A stretch of 64,000 bases of DNA from Streptomyces sp. B1I3 (lineage in GTDB: Bacteria > Actinomycetota > Actinomycetes > Streptomycetales > Streptomycetaceae): contig NZ_JAUSYD010000001.1 in the NCBI RefSeq assembly GCF_030816615.1, forward strand, positions 3,742,501 through 3,806,500, read 5' to 3'. Positions 39,950 through 48,821 of the stretch are shown here, piece after piece (within the stretch, counting starts at the first letter, position 1; each line of letters begins with the position of its first letter). The notes under the pieces were generated by a model. It was not told the DNA's origin, searched no databases, and worked only from the letters and a program-made list of their open reading frames with translations. Made by a program: the position numbers and the translations under genes.

Positions 39950-41482
39950 ATGGCCCGCGATCCGTTCCGCGCCGCACTCGTCCGTGTCCGGCACCCCCAC
40001 CGCTCCCGCTCCGCCACCTCCGCCGGCACCCCCGCCGCCACCGGGCACCCGTACGCACGCGCGCTCGGACTGCTCGCGGTCGTCGTGCTGGGGGCCTGGC
40101 TGGGCCTGCTGACCGTCGGCAGTGTGCGCACGCCGGTCGGCCCGATGGACACGACGATGACCCTGCGTCCCTCCCTGAACGGCGGGACGAAGATCAACGT
40201 CTCCCCGCTCGGCGCTCTGGAACTGGACTCCCACATCGCCCCCGTCCGGCTCGACGTGGACGTCGACCAACTGGACCCCGAGCGCTCCCAGGCCCTGGTC
40301 AAGCACCCTGAACGGCTCTCCGGACTGCAGGACGAGGTCACGGAGGACGTCGCGGCCGGCACGCAGGAGCTGGCCGTCCGCTCCTGTGTGGCCGTCGTCT
40401 CCGGCGCCACCGCCCTCGGCCTCGCCGTGTACCGCCGCCCGCGCCGCGCCCTGGCGGCCGGCGGGCTCGCGTTCGCGCTCCTGGCCGCCTCGGGTGTCAG
40501 CGCGTACGCCACCTGGAACCCGAAGTCCGTCCTGGAGCCGAAGTTCTCCGGGCTGCTCTCCAGCGCCCCCTCGGTCGTCGGCGACGCCCGCTCGATCGTC
40601 ACCGAGTTCGACGTCTACCAGCAGGAGCTGGCCCGGCTCGTCACCAACGTCACCAAGCTGTACGACGCCACGTCCACCCTCCCCGTGTACCAGCCGGACC
40701 CGGCGACCATCCGGGTGCTGCACGTCTCCGACATCCACCTGAATCCGGCCTCCTGGCACATCATCAGCTCACTCGTCGAGCAGTACGAGATCGACGTGAT
40801 CATCGACTCCGGCGACACGATGGACCACGGCACGGCAGCCGAGAACGGCTTCCTGGATCCCGTCCGCGATCTCGGCGCGCCCTATGTGTGGGTGCGGGGC
40901 AACCACGACTCCAAGGTCACGCAGGCCCATCTGAAGAAGCTCCGCAATGCGCACGTACTCGACGGGGGCAGCGCCGTGGACGTCGCGGGACTGCGGATCG
41001 CCGGTACCGGGGACCCCCAGTTCACGCCCGACCGTTCGCGCCCCACGGGCGGAAAGGCCTCCGAGCAACTGGCGGGCATGCGGCTCGCTTCCGCGCTGCG
41101 CGACCAGAAGCGGGCGGGCACGCCCGTCGACATCGCGGTGGCCCACGACCCGAACGCCGCGAGGGAGACGGACGGAACGGTTCCCCTCGTCCTGGCGGGA
41201 CACGTGCACCACCGGGTGAACGAACTGCTGGCACTCGGCACGCGGCTGAAGGTGGAGGGCTCGACCGGCGGCGGAGGGCTGCGCGCCGTGCAGAACGACA
41301 AGCCGGAGAAGGTGCGGGCCTCCGTCCTCTACATGGACCGCTCCACCCGGCGCCTGCAGGCCTGGGACGAGATCACCCTGGGGGGCCTCGGGCTGACGAC
41401 GGCCGAGGTCAGCCGCCATCTGCCGGAGGAGAATCTGGCGAGTCCCTCCCCTTCGCCGACCGGCTCCCCGACCTCCCCGTAA
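39950..41482 (+). CDS. Membrane-anchored metallophosphoesterase
   Basis: A 510-residue protein. One N-terminal membrane helix (ALGLLAVVVLGAWLGLLTVG, about 36-55) and two more near 145-185 (SCVAVVSGATALGLAVY and LAAGGLAFALLAASGVSAYA) enclose an extracytoplasmic region; the calcineurin-like catalytic domain occupies about 245-470. Metal ligands are seen in HVSDIHLNP, IIDSGDTMDHG, WVRGNHDSK, VAHDP and LAGHVHHR. The catalytic domain should lie outside or inside depending on the helix count; three helices place it outside. The substrate (phosphodiester, nucleotide or lipid-linked) is unknown. ATG 39950 is chosen; an in-frame ATG at 39917 is possible. The gene runs into the tRNA-Glu/Asp/Phe locus. 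Confidence 0.88.
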   Translation: MARDPFRAALVRVRHPHRSRSATSAGTPAATGHPYARALGLLAVVVLGAWLGLLTVGSVRTPVGPMDTTMTLRPSLNGGTKINVSPLGALELDSHIAPVRLDVDVDQLDPERSQALVKHPERLSGLQDEVTEDVAAGTQELAVRSCVAVVSGATALGLAVYRRPRRALAAGGLAFALLAASGVSAYATWNPKSVLEPKFSGLLSSAPSVVGDARSIVTEFDVYQQELARLVTNVTKLYDATSTLPVYQPDPATIRVLHVSDIHLNPASWHIISSLVEQYEIDVIIDSGDTMDHGTAAENGFLDPVRDLGAPYVWVRGNHDSKVTQAHLKKLRNAHVLDGGSAVDVAGLRIAGTGDPQFTPDRSRPTGGKASEQLAGMRLASALRDQKRAGTPVDIAVAHDPNAARETDGTVPLVLAGHVHHRVNELLALGTRLKVEGSTGGGGLRAVQNDKPEKVRASVLYMDRSTRRLQAWDEITLGGLGLTTAEVSRHLPEENLASPSPSPTGSPTSP

Positions 41483-41488
41483 ACCGTT

Positions 41489-41518
41489 TTGGCGTTACCT
41501 CCTGCCATCACATATGCT
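41489..41518 (+). promoter_or_regulatory. Promoter of the tRNA-Glu/Asp/Phe operon
   Basis: TTGGCG (41489-41494), an 18-bp spacer and TATGCT (41513-41518) lie about 45 bp upstream of tRNA-Glu, just after the metallophosphoesterase stop. Good sigma-70-type match. Confidence 0.6.
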
Positions 41519-41562
41519 TCTCACGTCCCCGACGCGCTGGAAAGCGCGCAGGTGGGCCCTTA

Positions 41563-41635
41563 GCCCTCATCGTCTAGTGGCCCAGGACGCCGCCCTTTCA
41601 AGGCGGTAGCACGGGTTCGAATCCCGTTGGGGGCA
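41563..41635 (+). tRNA. tRNA-Glu (UUC)
   Basis: A 73-base cloverleaf; anticodon stem CCGCC/GGCGG encloses CTTTCAA (anticodon TTC). CCA is not encoded. First gene of a three-tRNA cluster. Confidence 0.95.
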
Positions 41636-41674
41636 CGCTTTACGGTGTGCGAGACTTGTCTCGCACATTAGCTT

Positions 41675-41749
41675 GGTCCTGTGGAGCAGTTTGGAGTGCT
41701 CGCCACCCTGTCAAGGTGGAGGCCGCGGGTTCAAATCCCGTCAGGACCG
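41675..41749 (+). tRNA. tRNA-Asp (GUC), copy 1
   Basis: A 75-base tRNA; anticodon stem CCACC/GGTGG encloses CTGTCAA (anticodon GTC). Identical to the copy at 48247-48321. CCA is not encoded. Confidence 0.95.
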
Positions 41750-41771
41750 CTGCAGCCCGTACGAGCTGCGT

Positions 41772-41848
41772 GGCTGGGTAGCTCAGTTGGTACGAGCGAT
41801 CGCCTGAAAAGCGATAGGTCGCCGGTTCGATCCCGGCCCCAGCCACCA
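41772..41848 (+). tRNA. tRNA-Phe (GAA)
   Basis: A complete tRNA with acceptor GGCTGGG/CCCAGCC, anticodon loop CTGAAAA (GAA) and an encoded CCA (41846-41848), unlike the other tRNAs in this window. Confidence 0.95.
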
Positions 41849-41850
41849 CC

Positions 41851-41880
41851 CGAAGGCCCCGTCCACGGACGGGGCCTTCG
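41851..41880 (+). terminator. Terminator of the tRNA cluster
   Basis: A perfect 14-bp stem (41851-41864 with 41867-41880) directly follows tRNA-Phe. It probably also serves the converging ccdA-like gene, whose stop is at 41886. Confidence 0.85.
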
Positions 41881-41885
41881 TCGTG

Positions 41886-42800
41886 TCAGGTCACTTCCTC
41901 TTCCTCCTGTGTGCGGGAGCCGTCCTCGCGCGCGTCGGACCCGTCCGCGTGGGATCCGTCCCGCTGCGCGGGGAGCCCGTCGGCCCGGCGTCGCCACGCC
42001 CGCACGCCGAGGACCAGGAGCACCACGGCCACCACGGTCGTCAGTGCGACCGCGTCGGGGATCCGCTCCCCGATGCGCTGGGCCCACTGCTCGACGGCGA
42101 AGGAGTCGTCCACGTCCAGCAGGCCGGGCAGCGCCGTCGTCCCGTCGTACGCGAGGAAGATCACCCCGAGTCCGACGAAGAGGAGACCGGAGAGCAGCGA
42201 CGTGGTGTGCAGCCCGAAACGGCCGGCGCGCAGGGTGCGGCCGCGCAGCCACGCCCGGTGGCCCAGGTCGAAGCGGTCCCAGAGCAGTGCGAGCACGAAC
42301 AGCGGAACGGCCATGCCCAGGGCGTAGACGGCGAGCAACAGGCCGCCGTAGAGCGGACTGCCGCTGACGGCCGCCACGGTGAGGACACTGCCGAGGATGG
42401 GGCCCGCGCAGAAACCGGCCAGACCGTAGACGGCGCCCAGGGCGTAGACGGAGAGGACGGTCGTGGGGCGGATCCGGCCGCCGAGGGCGGTGATGTGGCG
42501 CGAGGCGAAGCCGAGACCGGCGATCTGTGCGAGGCCGAGCCCGATGACCAGCCAGCCGGCGCCGAGCACGAGGGCGTCACGGTGACCGTAGAAGAGCCGT
42601 CCGGCGTACGAGCCCGCGGCACCGAGCGGGACGAGGGTGGTGGCGAGGCCGGCGTAGAAGATGCCGGTCCGGGCAAGCAGCCGGGAGGCCGAGTCGACGG
42701 AGTACGCGAAGAAGGCCGGGAGCAGGAGGGCGCTGCACGGGCTGACCAGGGCGAGGAGGCCGCCGAGCAGTGCCGCGACGTAACCGATGTCCGGGGTCAC
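41886..42800 (-). CDS. CcdA/DsbD-type thiol-disulfide transmembrane protein
   Basis: A 304-residue polytopic membrane protein. Its first helix region has the CcdA signature GGLLALVSPCSALLLPAFFA, and a second Cys lies in the repeat half at GLAGFCAGPILGSVLTV; the pair relays electrons from cytoplasmic thioredoxin to extracytoplasmic thiols. Six core helices are followed by one or two extra helices (for example VALTTVVAVVLLVLGVRAW) and an acidic tail (EDGSRTQEEEE). GTG 42800 overlaps the stop of the DsbA-like gene (GTGA), so the two genes are translationally coupled and should work together in redox handling of exported proteins or cytochrome c maturation. No other cytochrome c maturation genes are nearby. 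Confidence 0.9.
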   Translation of the reverse strand: MTPDIGYVAALLGGLLALVSPCSALLLPAFFAYSVDSASRLLARTGIFYAGLATTLVPLGAAGSYAGRLFYGHRDALVLGAGWLVIGLGLAQIAGLGFASRHITALGGRIRPTTVLSVYALGAVYGLAGFCAGPILGSVLTVAAVSGSPLYGGLLLAVYALGMAVPLFVLALLWDRFDLGHRAWLRGRTLRAGRFGLHTTSLLSGLLFVGLGVIFLAYDGTTALPGLLDVDDSFAVEQWAQRIGERIPDAVALTTVVAVVLLVLGVRAWRRRADGLPAQRDGSHADGSDAREDGSRTQEEEEVT

Positions 42801-43564
42801 CGCGCGTCCTGACCGGCGCTGCCCACGTTCGCCGCCTCGGCCGCCGCCGCCTCGATGGCCTGGGTGAAGACGGCCATGGGCTGGGCTCCGGCGACGGGAC
42901 GCCCGTTGATGAGGAAGGACGGGGTCGACGTGGCACCGATTCCGTACGCCTGTTCCTGGTCCCGGCCGACGGCTTCCGCGGCCGCCGGGCTTCCGGCGTC
43001 GCGTGCGAAGCGGGCGAGGTCCTTGACGCCGGCCTCCTTGGCGAGGGCCCTGAGCCGGTCCTTGCCGAAGCCCTTCTCCTTGGCACCCTTCGCGTAGGCG
43101 GCCCGGTGGAAGGCCCAGAAGCGGTCCTGCTGTCCGGCGGCCCAGGAGGCGCGGGCGGCCGCCTCCGACTCCTCGCCGAAGATGGGGAAGTTGCGCCATT
43201 CGATGCGCAGGGTGCCGTCCTCGACGTACTTCTCGACGAGCGCGGGTTCGGTGTCCCGGGCGAACTTCCCGCAGTAGCCGCACTTGAAGTCGGCGTACTC
43301 GATGAGGACGACGGGGGCGTCCGTGCGTCCCTGGGCCAGCTTGTCGCCGGCGTCGCGCCTGGCGAGTTCCGCCAGTTCCGGGTGGACGTCGGCGTCCGGT
43401 TCCGGGGTCGCCGCGACGGCCGGCGTGTCCGACGCCGGCGTGTCGGGCGCGGTGGCCAGGTACGAGGCGAAGCCGAGCAGACCTGCGGCGATGACGACGA
43501 CGGCGCCGAGGGCGAGCGGCTTCTTCGAGGACGGCCGGGACGAGGGGCGGGCGGGCGTGGGCAT
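42797..43564 (-). CDS. DsbA-family thiol-disulfide oxidoreductase
   Basis: A 255-residue exported thioredoxin-fold protein. An N-terminal membrane anchor (LALGAVVVIAAGLLGFASYL, about residues 17-36) and a Pro/Thr linker precede the DsbA-like domain (about 85-245). The active site is CGYC in YADFKCGYCGKFARDTEP, and the conserved cis-Pro is in GATSTPSFLINGRP. Such proteins oxidise or isomerise disulfides outside the membrane. ATG 43564 has GGAG 8-9 bases upstream. The gene is coupled to the CcdA-like gene through an overlapping GTGA; the CcdA partner would supply or remove electrons, so reductase or isomerase work is plausible. Confidence 0.92.
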   Translation of the reverse strand: MPTPARPSSRPSSKKPLALGAVVVIAAGLLGFASYLATAPDTPASDTPAVAATPEPDADVHPELAELARRDAGDKLAQGRTDAPVVLIEYADFKCGYCGKFARDTEPALVEKYVEDGTLRIEWRNFPIFGEESEAAARASWAAGQQDRFWAFHRAAYAKGAKEKGFGKDRLRALAKEAGVKDLARFARDAGSPAAAEAVGRDQEQAYGIGATSTPSFLINGRPVAGAQPMAVFTQAIEAAAAEAANVGSAGQDAR

Positions 43565-43620
43565 GCGGCACTCCGTGCTGAGGCGGTGAATTCTGCGGGA
43601 GGGAGGCGGGACGGGCCCGC

Positions 43621-43959
43621 CTACACCCTCAGCACGGACAGTTCGACGGGCGTGGGAGTGGCGGGTCCGGGACCGCGTACGGCGACGCGCTCCGCAGCAT
43701 GCCCCCGGCCGGTGGCCGCGGGCGGGCCCCCTACCGCGGGGCCGGGCGCCTGGTCGTGCGCGGCGTGGGGCCGGGCCGGCAGGGCGGGGCCGGAGCCGTC
43801 GTGGTCCCTGGTGCGGTCGCAGCCCGGTATGCCCGTGTCCCCGGCGGCGGCCACCACCTCGGCGGTGACGGGGCCGGCCGCCGCGGCCGCCGGTACGCAG
43901 AGCAGCCCCAGCACGACCGCGAGCACGGCCACCAGGCTGCGCCACTGCGTACGGGACAC
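43621..43959 (-). CDS. Small secreted protein, function unknown
   Basis: A 112-residue protein with a clear signal peptide (RTQWRSLVAVLAVVLGLLCV, cleavage near AAAAAG). The mature part is short, polar, Pro/Gly/His-rich and without a visible domain; two Cys are present in total, one in the signal peptide and one at IPGCDRTRDHDG. GTG 43959 has AAGGCGG upstream. It lies 56 bp upstream of the DsbA-like gene in the same direction, so it may be the first gene of that operon. I do not recognise the family. Confidence 0.6.
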   Translation of the reverse strand: MSRTQWRSLVAVLAVVLGLLCVPAAAAAGPVTAEVVAAAGDTGIPGCDRTRDHDGSGPALPARPHAAHDQAPGPAVGGPPAATGRGHAAERVAVRGPGPATPTPVELSVLRV

Positions 43960-44210
43960 GGGACCGCCTTGTGCGGGGAACGGGTGGTCAGTTGCCCGAA
44001 ATGGTACGTGCTGTGATCCCGCCCGTCCGCTCGGTGACCACGCCGGCGGCCGCACACGAGGACGCCCGGACCACCCGCGCTCCGCGAGGCGGTGACCGCG
44101 ACCGGACCGGCGAGACCTCCGCGGCCGGCCCGGCCCGGCGGGACCCGTGACGGACTCCGCGCGAAATGCGTTCGCCACTCCTCGGGCCCGGGTGAGATCC
44201 TGGGGTCCGT

Positions 44211-47200
44211 ATGTCTACTTCCTTCGCCGATCTCCAGACCCAGCTCGGGCAGCTCTCGCTCCGCGACGCGCAGCGGCTCGGCCGTCGTCTCGAGGGCGCC
44301 CGCCGCATCCGTAAGCCCGAAGCCAGGCAGTCCGTGCTGGACGAGATCGCCGCCGAGGCCGCGAAGTCGGCCGAGCGGCTCGCGGGGCGCGCGGGGCGGA
44401 TGCCCGCCCTGTCGTACCCGGAACAGCTCCCGGTCAGCCAGAAGAAGGACGAGATCCTGGAGGCGATACGCGACCACCAGGTCGTGATCGTGGCCGGCGA
44501 GACCGGCTCCGGCAAGACCACGCAGATCCCCAAGATCTGCATGGAGCTGGGGCGCGGCGTCCGGGGCATGATCGGGCACACCCAGCCCCGCCGGATCGCG
44601 GCCCGCACGGTCGCCGAGCGGGTCGCCGACGAGCTGAAGACCCCGCTCGGGGAGGCCGTGGGCTGGAAGGTGCGCTTCACCGACCAGGTGAACCCGGACG
44701 CCACGTTCGTGAAGTTGATGACGGACGGCATCCTGCTGGCCGAGATCCAGACGGACCGCGAGCTCCTCGCCTACGACACGATCATCATCGACGAGGCGCA
44801 CGAGCGGTCGCTGAACATCGACTTCCTGCTGGGGTACCTGGCCAGGCTGCTGCCCAGGCGCCCCGATCTGAAGGTCGTCATCACCTCGGCGACCATCGAC
44901 CCGGAGCGCTTCGCCCAGCACTTCGGCGAAGCACCGATCGTGGAGGTCAGCGGGCGCACGTATCCGGTGGAGGTGCGCTACCGGCCCCTGCTCGAGGAGG
45001 ACGGCGAGGACTCCGACCGCGACCAGATCACCGCGATCTGTGACGCCGTCGACGAGCTGGACCACGAGGCCCCGGGCGACGTCCTGGTCTTCCTCTCCGG
45101 GGAGCGGGAGATCCGCGACACGGCGGACGCGCTGAACAAGCGCAACCTGGCGCACACCGAGGTGCTCCCCCTCTACGCCCGGCTGTCGCACGCGGAGCAG
45201 CACCGCGTGTTCCAGCGCCACACCGGCCGCAGGATCGTTCTGGCGACGAACGTCGCGGAGACCTCCCTGACCGTTCCCGGCATCAAGTACGTGATCGACC
45301 CGGGCAACGCCCGTATCTCCCGCTACAGCCACCGCACCAAGGTGCAGCGGCTGCCCATCGAGCGGATCTCGCAGGCCAGCGCCAATCAGCGCAAGGGCCG
45401 CTGCGGGCGTACGTCGGACGGCATCTGCATCCGGCTGTACTCCGAGGACGACTTCCTCACGCGACCGGAGTTCACCGACCCGGAGATCCTCCGGACCAAC
45501 CTCGCCTCCGTCATCCTCCAGATGACCGCGGCCGGCCTCGGTGACATCGAGAAGTTCCCCTTCATCGACCCGCCGGACCACCGCAACATCCGGGACGGCG
45601 TCCAGCTGCTCCAGGAGCTGGGCGCGCTGGACCCGGCCGAGAAGGATCCGAAGAAGCGCCTCACCCCGCTGGGCCGCAAGCTCTCCCAGCTGCCGGTGGA
45701 CCCGCGCCTGGCCCGCATGGTCGTGGAGGCCGACCGCAACGGCTGTGTCCGCGAGGTCATGGTCATCGCCGCCGCGCTGTCCATCCAGGACCCGCGCGAG
45801 CGGCCCGCGGAGAAGCAGACCCAGGCCGACCAGAACCACGCCCGCTTCAAGGACGAGACGTCCGACTTCCTGGCGTTCCTCAATCTGTGGCGTTACGTCC
45901 GGGAGCAGCAGAAGGAGCGGGGCTCCTCCAGCTTCCGCCGCATGTGCAAGCAGGAGTACCTGAACTTCCTGCGGATCCGCGAGTGGCAGGACATCTACGC
46001 CCAGCTGCGCACGGTGGCCAAGCAGATGGGCATCCAGCTCAACGACGAGGACGCGCCCGAGCAGTCGGTGCACACCTCGCTGCTGGCGGGGCTGCTCTCG
46101 CACATCGGGCTGAAGGACACCGAGAAGAACGAGTACCTGGGCGCCCGCAGCGCCAAGTTCGCCCTCTTCCCGGGCTCCGCACTCTTCAAGAAGCAGCCGC
46201 GCTTCGTGATGTCGGCCGAGCTGGTGGAGACCTCCCGGCTCTGGGCGCGGGTCAACGCGAAGGTCGAGCCGGAGTGGATCGAGCCGCTGGCCGAGCACCT
46301 GCTGAAGCGCACCTACAGCGAACCGCACTGGGAGAAGGACCAGGCGGCGGTGATGGCGTACGAGCGGGTCACGCTCTACGGGGTACCGATCGTCGCCCAG
46401 CGCAAGATCAATTTCGGCCGTATCGACCAGGAGGCGTCGCGCGAGCTGTTCATCCGCAACGCCCTGGTCGAGGGCGACTGGCGCACCCACCACCAGTTCT
46501 TCCATGACAATCGCAAACTCCTCGGCGAGGTGGAGGAGTTGGAGCACCGCGCGCGGCGCCGCGACATCCTCGTGGACGACGAGACGCTCTTCGACTTCTA
46601 CGATCGGCGGATCCCGGAGCACATCGTCTCCGGGGCGCACTTCGACTCCTGGTGGAAGCACAAGCGCCGTGACGAGCCGGACGCGCTCGACTTCGAGCGC
46701 TCGATGCTCATCAACGAGAAGGCCGGGGCCGTCACCAAGGACGACTACCCGGACTCCTGGAGGCAGGGGAGGCTCAAGTTCCGGGTGACGTACCAGTTCG
46801 AGCCGGGCGCGGACGCCGACGGTGTGACCGTCCACATCCCGCTCCAGGTGCTCAACCAGGTCACCTCCGAGGGTTTCGACTGGCAGATCCCGGGCCTGCG
46901 CGAGGAGGTGGTCACCGAGCTGATCCGCTCGCTGCCCAAGCCGATCCGCCGGCACTACGTCCCGGCCCCGAACTACGCGACGAAGTTCCTGGACCGGGCG
47001 GTCCCCCTGCAGGAGCCCCTGCCGCTCACGCTCGCCCGGGAGCTCCAGCGGATGGTCGGCGTCCCCGTCACGGCGGACGACTTCGACCTCTCCCGGGTCC
47101 CGGACCATCTGAAGATCACTTTCCGGATCACCGACGAACGGCGCCACAAGGTCGCCGAGGACAAGGACCTGGAAGCGCTGAAGCTCCAGTTGCGTCCCAA

Positions 47201-48131
47201 GGCCCGCCAGGCGCTCTCCAAGGCCGCCGCGGCCACGGCGGGGCCCACCGGCGAGTCCATCGAGCGCTCCGGCCTCACGGACTGGACCATCGGCACGCTG
47301 GACCGGGTCTTCGAGACGCGTCGGGCCGGCCAGCCGGTGAAGGCGTACCCGGCCCTCGTCGACCAGGGCGCGACCGTCGCCGTACGGCTCTTCGACACGG
47401 AGGCCGAGCAGCAGCAGGCGATGTGGCGGGGCACCCGAAGGCTGATCATGCTGAACATCCCGGTGAACCCGGCCAAGTTCGCCTCGGAGAAACTCACCAA
47501 CCAGCAGAAGCTCGCCTTGTCACGCAATCCGCACGGCTCCATCCAGGCGCTGTTCGACGACTGCGCGACGGCGGCGGCCGACCGGCTGATCGCCGCGCAC
47601 GGCGGCCCCGCCTGGGACGAGGCGTCGTTCCGGAAGCTGTACGACAAGGTGCGCGCCGACCTCGTGGACCTCACCGTCCGGACGATCGGCCAGGTGCAGC
47701 AGATCCTGGCCGCCTGGCAGGCCTGCGAGCGCCGGCTCAAGTCGACGAACAGCCTGGTCCTGGTCAACAACGTCACGGACGTACGGGACCACCTGGCCCG
47801 TCTCGTACCGCCCGGCTTCGTCACCGCGACCGGGTTGCGCAGGCTGCCTGACCTGATGCGCTATCTGGTCGCCGAGGACCGCCGGCTGCAGCAGATGCCG
47901 ACGAACGTCCAGCGGGACACCACCCGCATGGAGAAGGTCCACGAGATGCAGGACGAGTACGCCTGGCTGCTGGAACAGCTGCCCAAGGGGCGGCCCGTCC
48001 CCCAGGAGGTCCTGGACATCCGCTGGATGATCGAGGAGCTGCGGGTGAGCTACTTCGCCCACGCCCTGGGCACCGCGCAGCCGGTCTCGGACAAGCGGAT
48101 CGTGAAGGCGATCGACGCGGCGGCACCGTGA
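44211..48131 (+). CDS. hrpA: HrpA-type DEAH-box ATP-dependent RNA helicase
   Basis: A 1306-residue helicase matching bacterial HrpA in length and order. RecA1 carries Walker A GETGSGKTTQIPK (about residues 95-107) and DEAH (IIDEAHERSLNIDF); RecA2 carries ATNVAETSLTVPGIKYVIDP and motif VI QRKGRCGR. These are followed by the winged-helix/ratchet (HA2), OB-fold and the long HrpA-specific C-terminal domain to FAHALGTAQPVSDKRI. HrpA unwinds RNA 3' to 5', contributes to mRNA processing, and in E. coli helps resolve collided ribosomes. All motifs are intact. ATG 44211 is preceded by a weak ribosome-binding site. It is followed by a second tRNA-Asp and lies near bldC, an order I recall as conserved in Streptomyces. 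Confidence 0.95.
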   Translation: MSTSFADLQTQLGQLSLRDAQRLGRRLEGARRIRKPEARQSVLDEIAAEAAKSAERLAGRAGRMPALSYPEQLPVSQKKDEILEAIRDHQVVIVAGETGSGKTTQIPKICMELGRGVRGMIGHTQPRRIAARTVAERVADELKTPLGEAVGWKVRFTDQVNPDATFVKLMTDGILLAEIQTDRELLAYDTIIIDEAHERSLNIDFLLGYLARLLPRRPDLKVVITSATIDPERFAQHFGEAPIVEVSGRTYPVEVRYRPLLEEDGEDSDRDQITAICDAVDELDHEAPGDVLVFLSGEREIRDTADALNKRNLAHTEVLPLYARLSHAEQHRVFQRHTGRRIVLATNVAETSLTVPGIKYVIDPGNARISRYSHRTKVQRLPIERISQASANQRKGRCGRTSDGICIRLYSEDDFLTRPEFTDPEILRTNLASVILQMTAAGLGDIEKFPFIDPPDHRNIRDGVQLLQELGALDPAEKDPKKRLTPLGRKLSQLPVDPRLARMVVEADRNGCVREVMVIAAALSIQDPRERPAEKQTQADQNHARFKDETSDFLAFLNLWRYVREQQKERGSSSFRRMCKQEYLNFLRIREWQDIYAQLRTVAKQMGIQLNDEDAPEQSVHTSLLAGLLSHIGLKDTEKNEYLGARSAKFALFPGSALFKKQPRFVMSAELVETSRLWARVNAKVEPEWIEPLAEHLLKRTYSEPHWEKDQAAVMAYERVTLYGVPIVAQRKINFGRIDQEASRELFIRNALVEGDWRTHHQFFHDNRKLLGEVEELEHRARRRDILVDDETLFDFYDRRIPEHIVSGAHFDSWWKHKRRDEPDALDFERSMLINEKAGAVTKDDYPDSWRQGRLKFRVTYQFEPGADADGVTVHIPLQVLNQVTSEGFDWQIPGLREEVVTELIRSLPKPIRRHYVPAPNYATKFLDRAVPLQEPLPLTLARELQRMVGVPVTADDFDLSRVPDHLKITFRITDERRHKVAEDKDLEALKLQLRPKARQALSKAAAATAGPTGESIERSGLTDWTIGTLDRVFETRRAGQPVKAYPALVDQGATVAVRLFDTEAEQQQAMWRGTRRLIMLNIPVNPAKFASEKLTNQQKLALSRNPHGSIQALFDDCATAAADRLIAAHGGPAWDEASFRKLYDKVRADLVDLTVRTIGQVQQILAAWQACERRLKSTNSLVLVNNVTDVRDHLARLVPPGFVTATGLRRLPDLMRYLVAEDRRLQQMPTNVQRDTTRMEKVHEMQDEYAWLLEQLPKGRPVPQEVLDIRWMIEELRVSYFAHALGTAQPVSDKRIVKAIDAAAP

Positions 48132-48246
48132 TCCGGCCCGCCGCGACGTCGTATCGGGCCCGGCACCCAGAGTGAGTTCGACCTGGCCCTCGGACCTCCT
48201 GTACAGTCTGTCTTCGCAGCCAGCCGCAAGGCAGCAGCGAAAACCT

Positions 48247-48321
48247 GGTCCTGTGGAGCAGTTTGGAGTGCTCGCCACCCTGTCAAGGTGGAGGCCGCGG
48301 GTTCAAATCCCGTCAGGACCG
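48247..48321 (+). tRNA. tRNA-Asp (GUC), copy 2
   Basis: Base-for-base identical to the tRNA-Asp at 41675-41749. A TACAGT -10-like element lies at 48202-48207, so it is transcribed separately from hrpA. CCA is not encoded. Confidence 0.95.
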
Positions 48322-48327
48322 CAGTAG

Positions 48328-48362
48328 ACGAAAGCCCGGATCCCCAGGATCCGGGCTTTCGT
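48328..48362 (+). terminator. Terminator of tRNA-Asp copy 2
   Basis: Arms CGAAAGCCCGGATCC (48329-48343) and GGATCCGGGCTTTCG (48347-48361) pair perfectly around a 3-base loop, with one more A-T pair outside. It is located 7 bp after the tRNA. Confidence 0.85.
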
Positions 48363-48461
48363 GCGTCTTGACGGCCGCGTCCGTCACGGGTAACTCCGTA
48401 GGACAGAGGTCGCCCCTGTTTTCCCGGTGCGGGCGGCCGGGTCCTCCGGGAGGTCGCACGC

Positions 48462-48821
48462 ATGTCTGCGTCCACGGCACGGCACGAGACCCGCGCGCTC
48501 CTGCGCGCCCACCTGGCGGCCGCTTCCGGCTACCGCCACCTCACCCGTCGCTGTCCGGTCTGCCATCGCCTACTGCTGCTCGCCATGGAGCCCCTGACGG
48601 CCCCACAGCCGCCGCACACGCGCCCCGAGTCCCGCAGGGCGCCGGACCCCTCCTCCGCCCCCCAGGAACCCGCCGGCCGGCCCTCAGGTCCGGCCGGAGA
48701 GGCATCCCCTCCGCCCGGTGCCACCGCGGAGGACAGGGAGGGGCGCACTCCGGAGCGCGAGGAGGGGGACGGCACCCCGGACGGTGACCTCCGCGGTGAC
48801 CGAAGTCCCTCCACGACATGA
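48462..48821 (+). CDS. DUF6274-like small protein
   Basis: A 119-residue protein. The N-terminal 45 residues look like a conserved Streptomyces domain (DUF6274-type): helical ARHETRALLRAHLAAASGYR, then a CPVCHRLLLLAMEP motif whose CxxC with nearby His could bind zinc. The remaining 75 residues are Pro/Glu/Arg-rich and disordered. GGGAGGT lies about 9 bases before ATG 48462. It is convergent with bldC and lies between the tRNA-Asp terminator and the bldC terminator. No function is known to me. The family name is from memory. Confidence 0.75.
   Translation: MSASTARHETRALLRAHLAAASGYRHLTRRCPVCHRLLLLAMEPLTAPQPPHTRPESRRAPDPSSAPQEPAGRPSGPAGEASPPPGATAEDREGRTPEREEGDGTPDGDLRGDRSPSTT

Noticed and set aside
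43731..47147. 1138-residue minus-strand frame antisense to hrpA
   Set aside because: It is the mirror of the strongly conserved HrpA coding sequence; GC-rich codon bias creates such antisense frames. Its composition (Arg/Gly/Val/Leu without domains) supports this.
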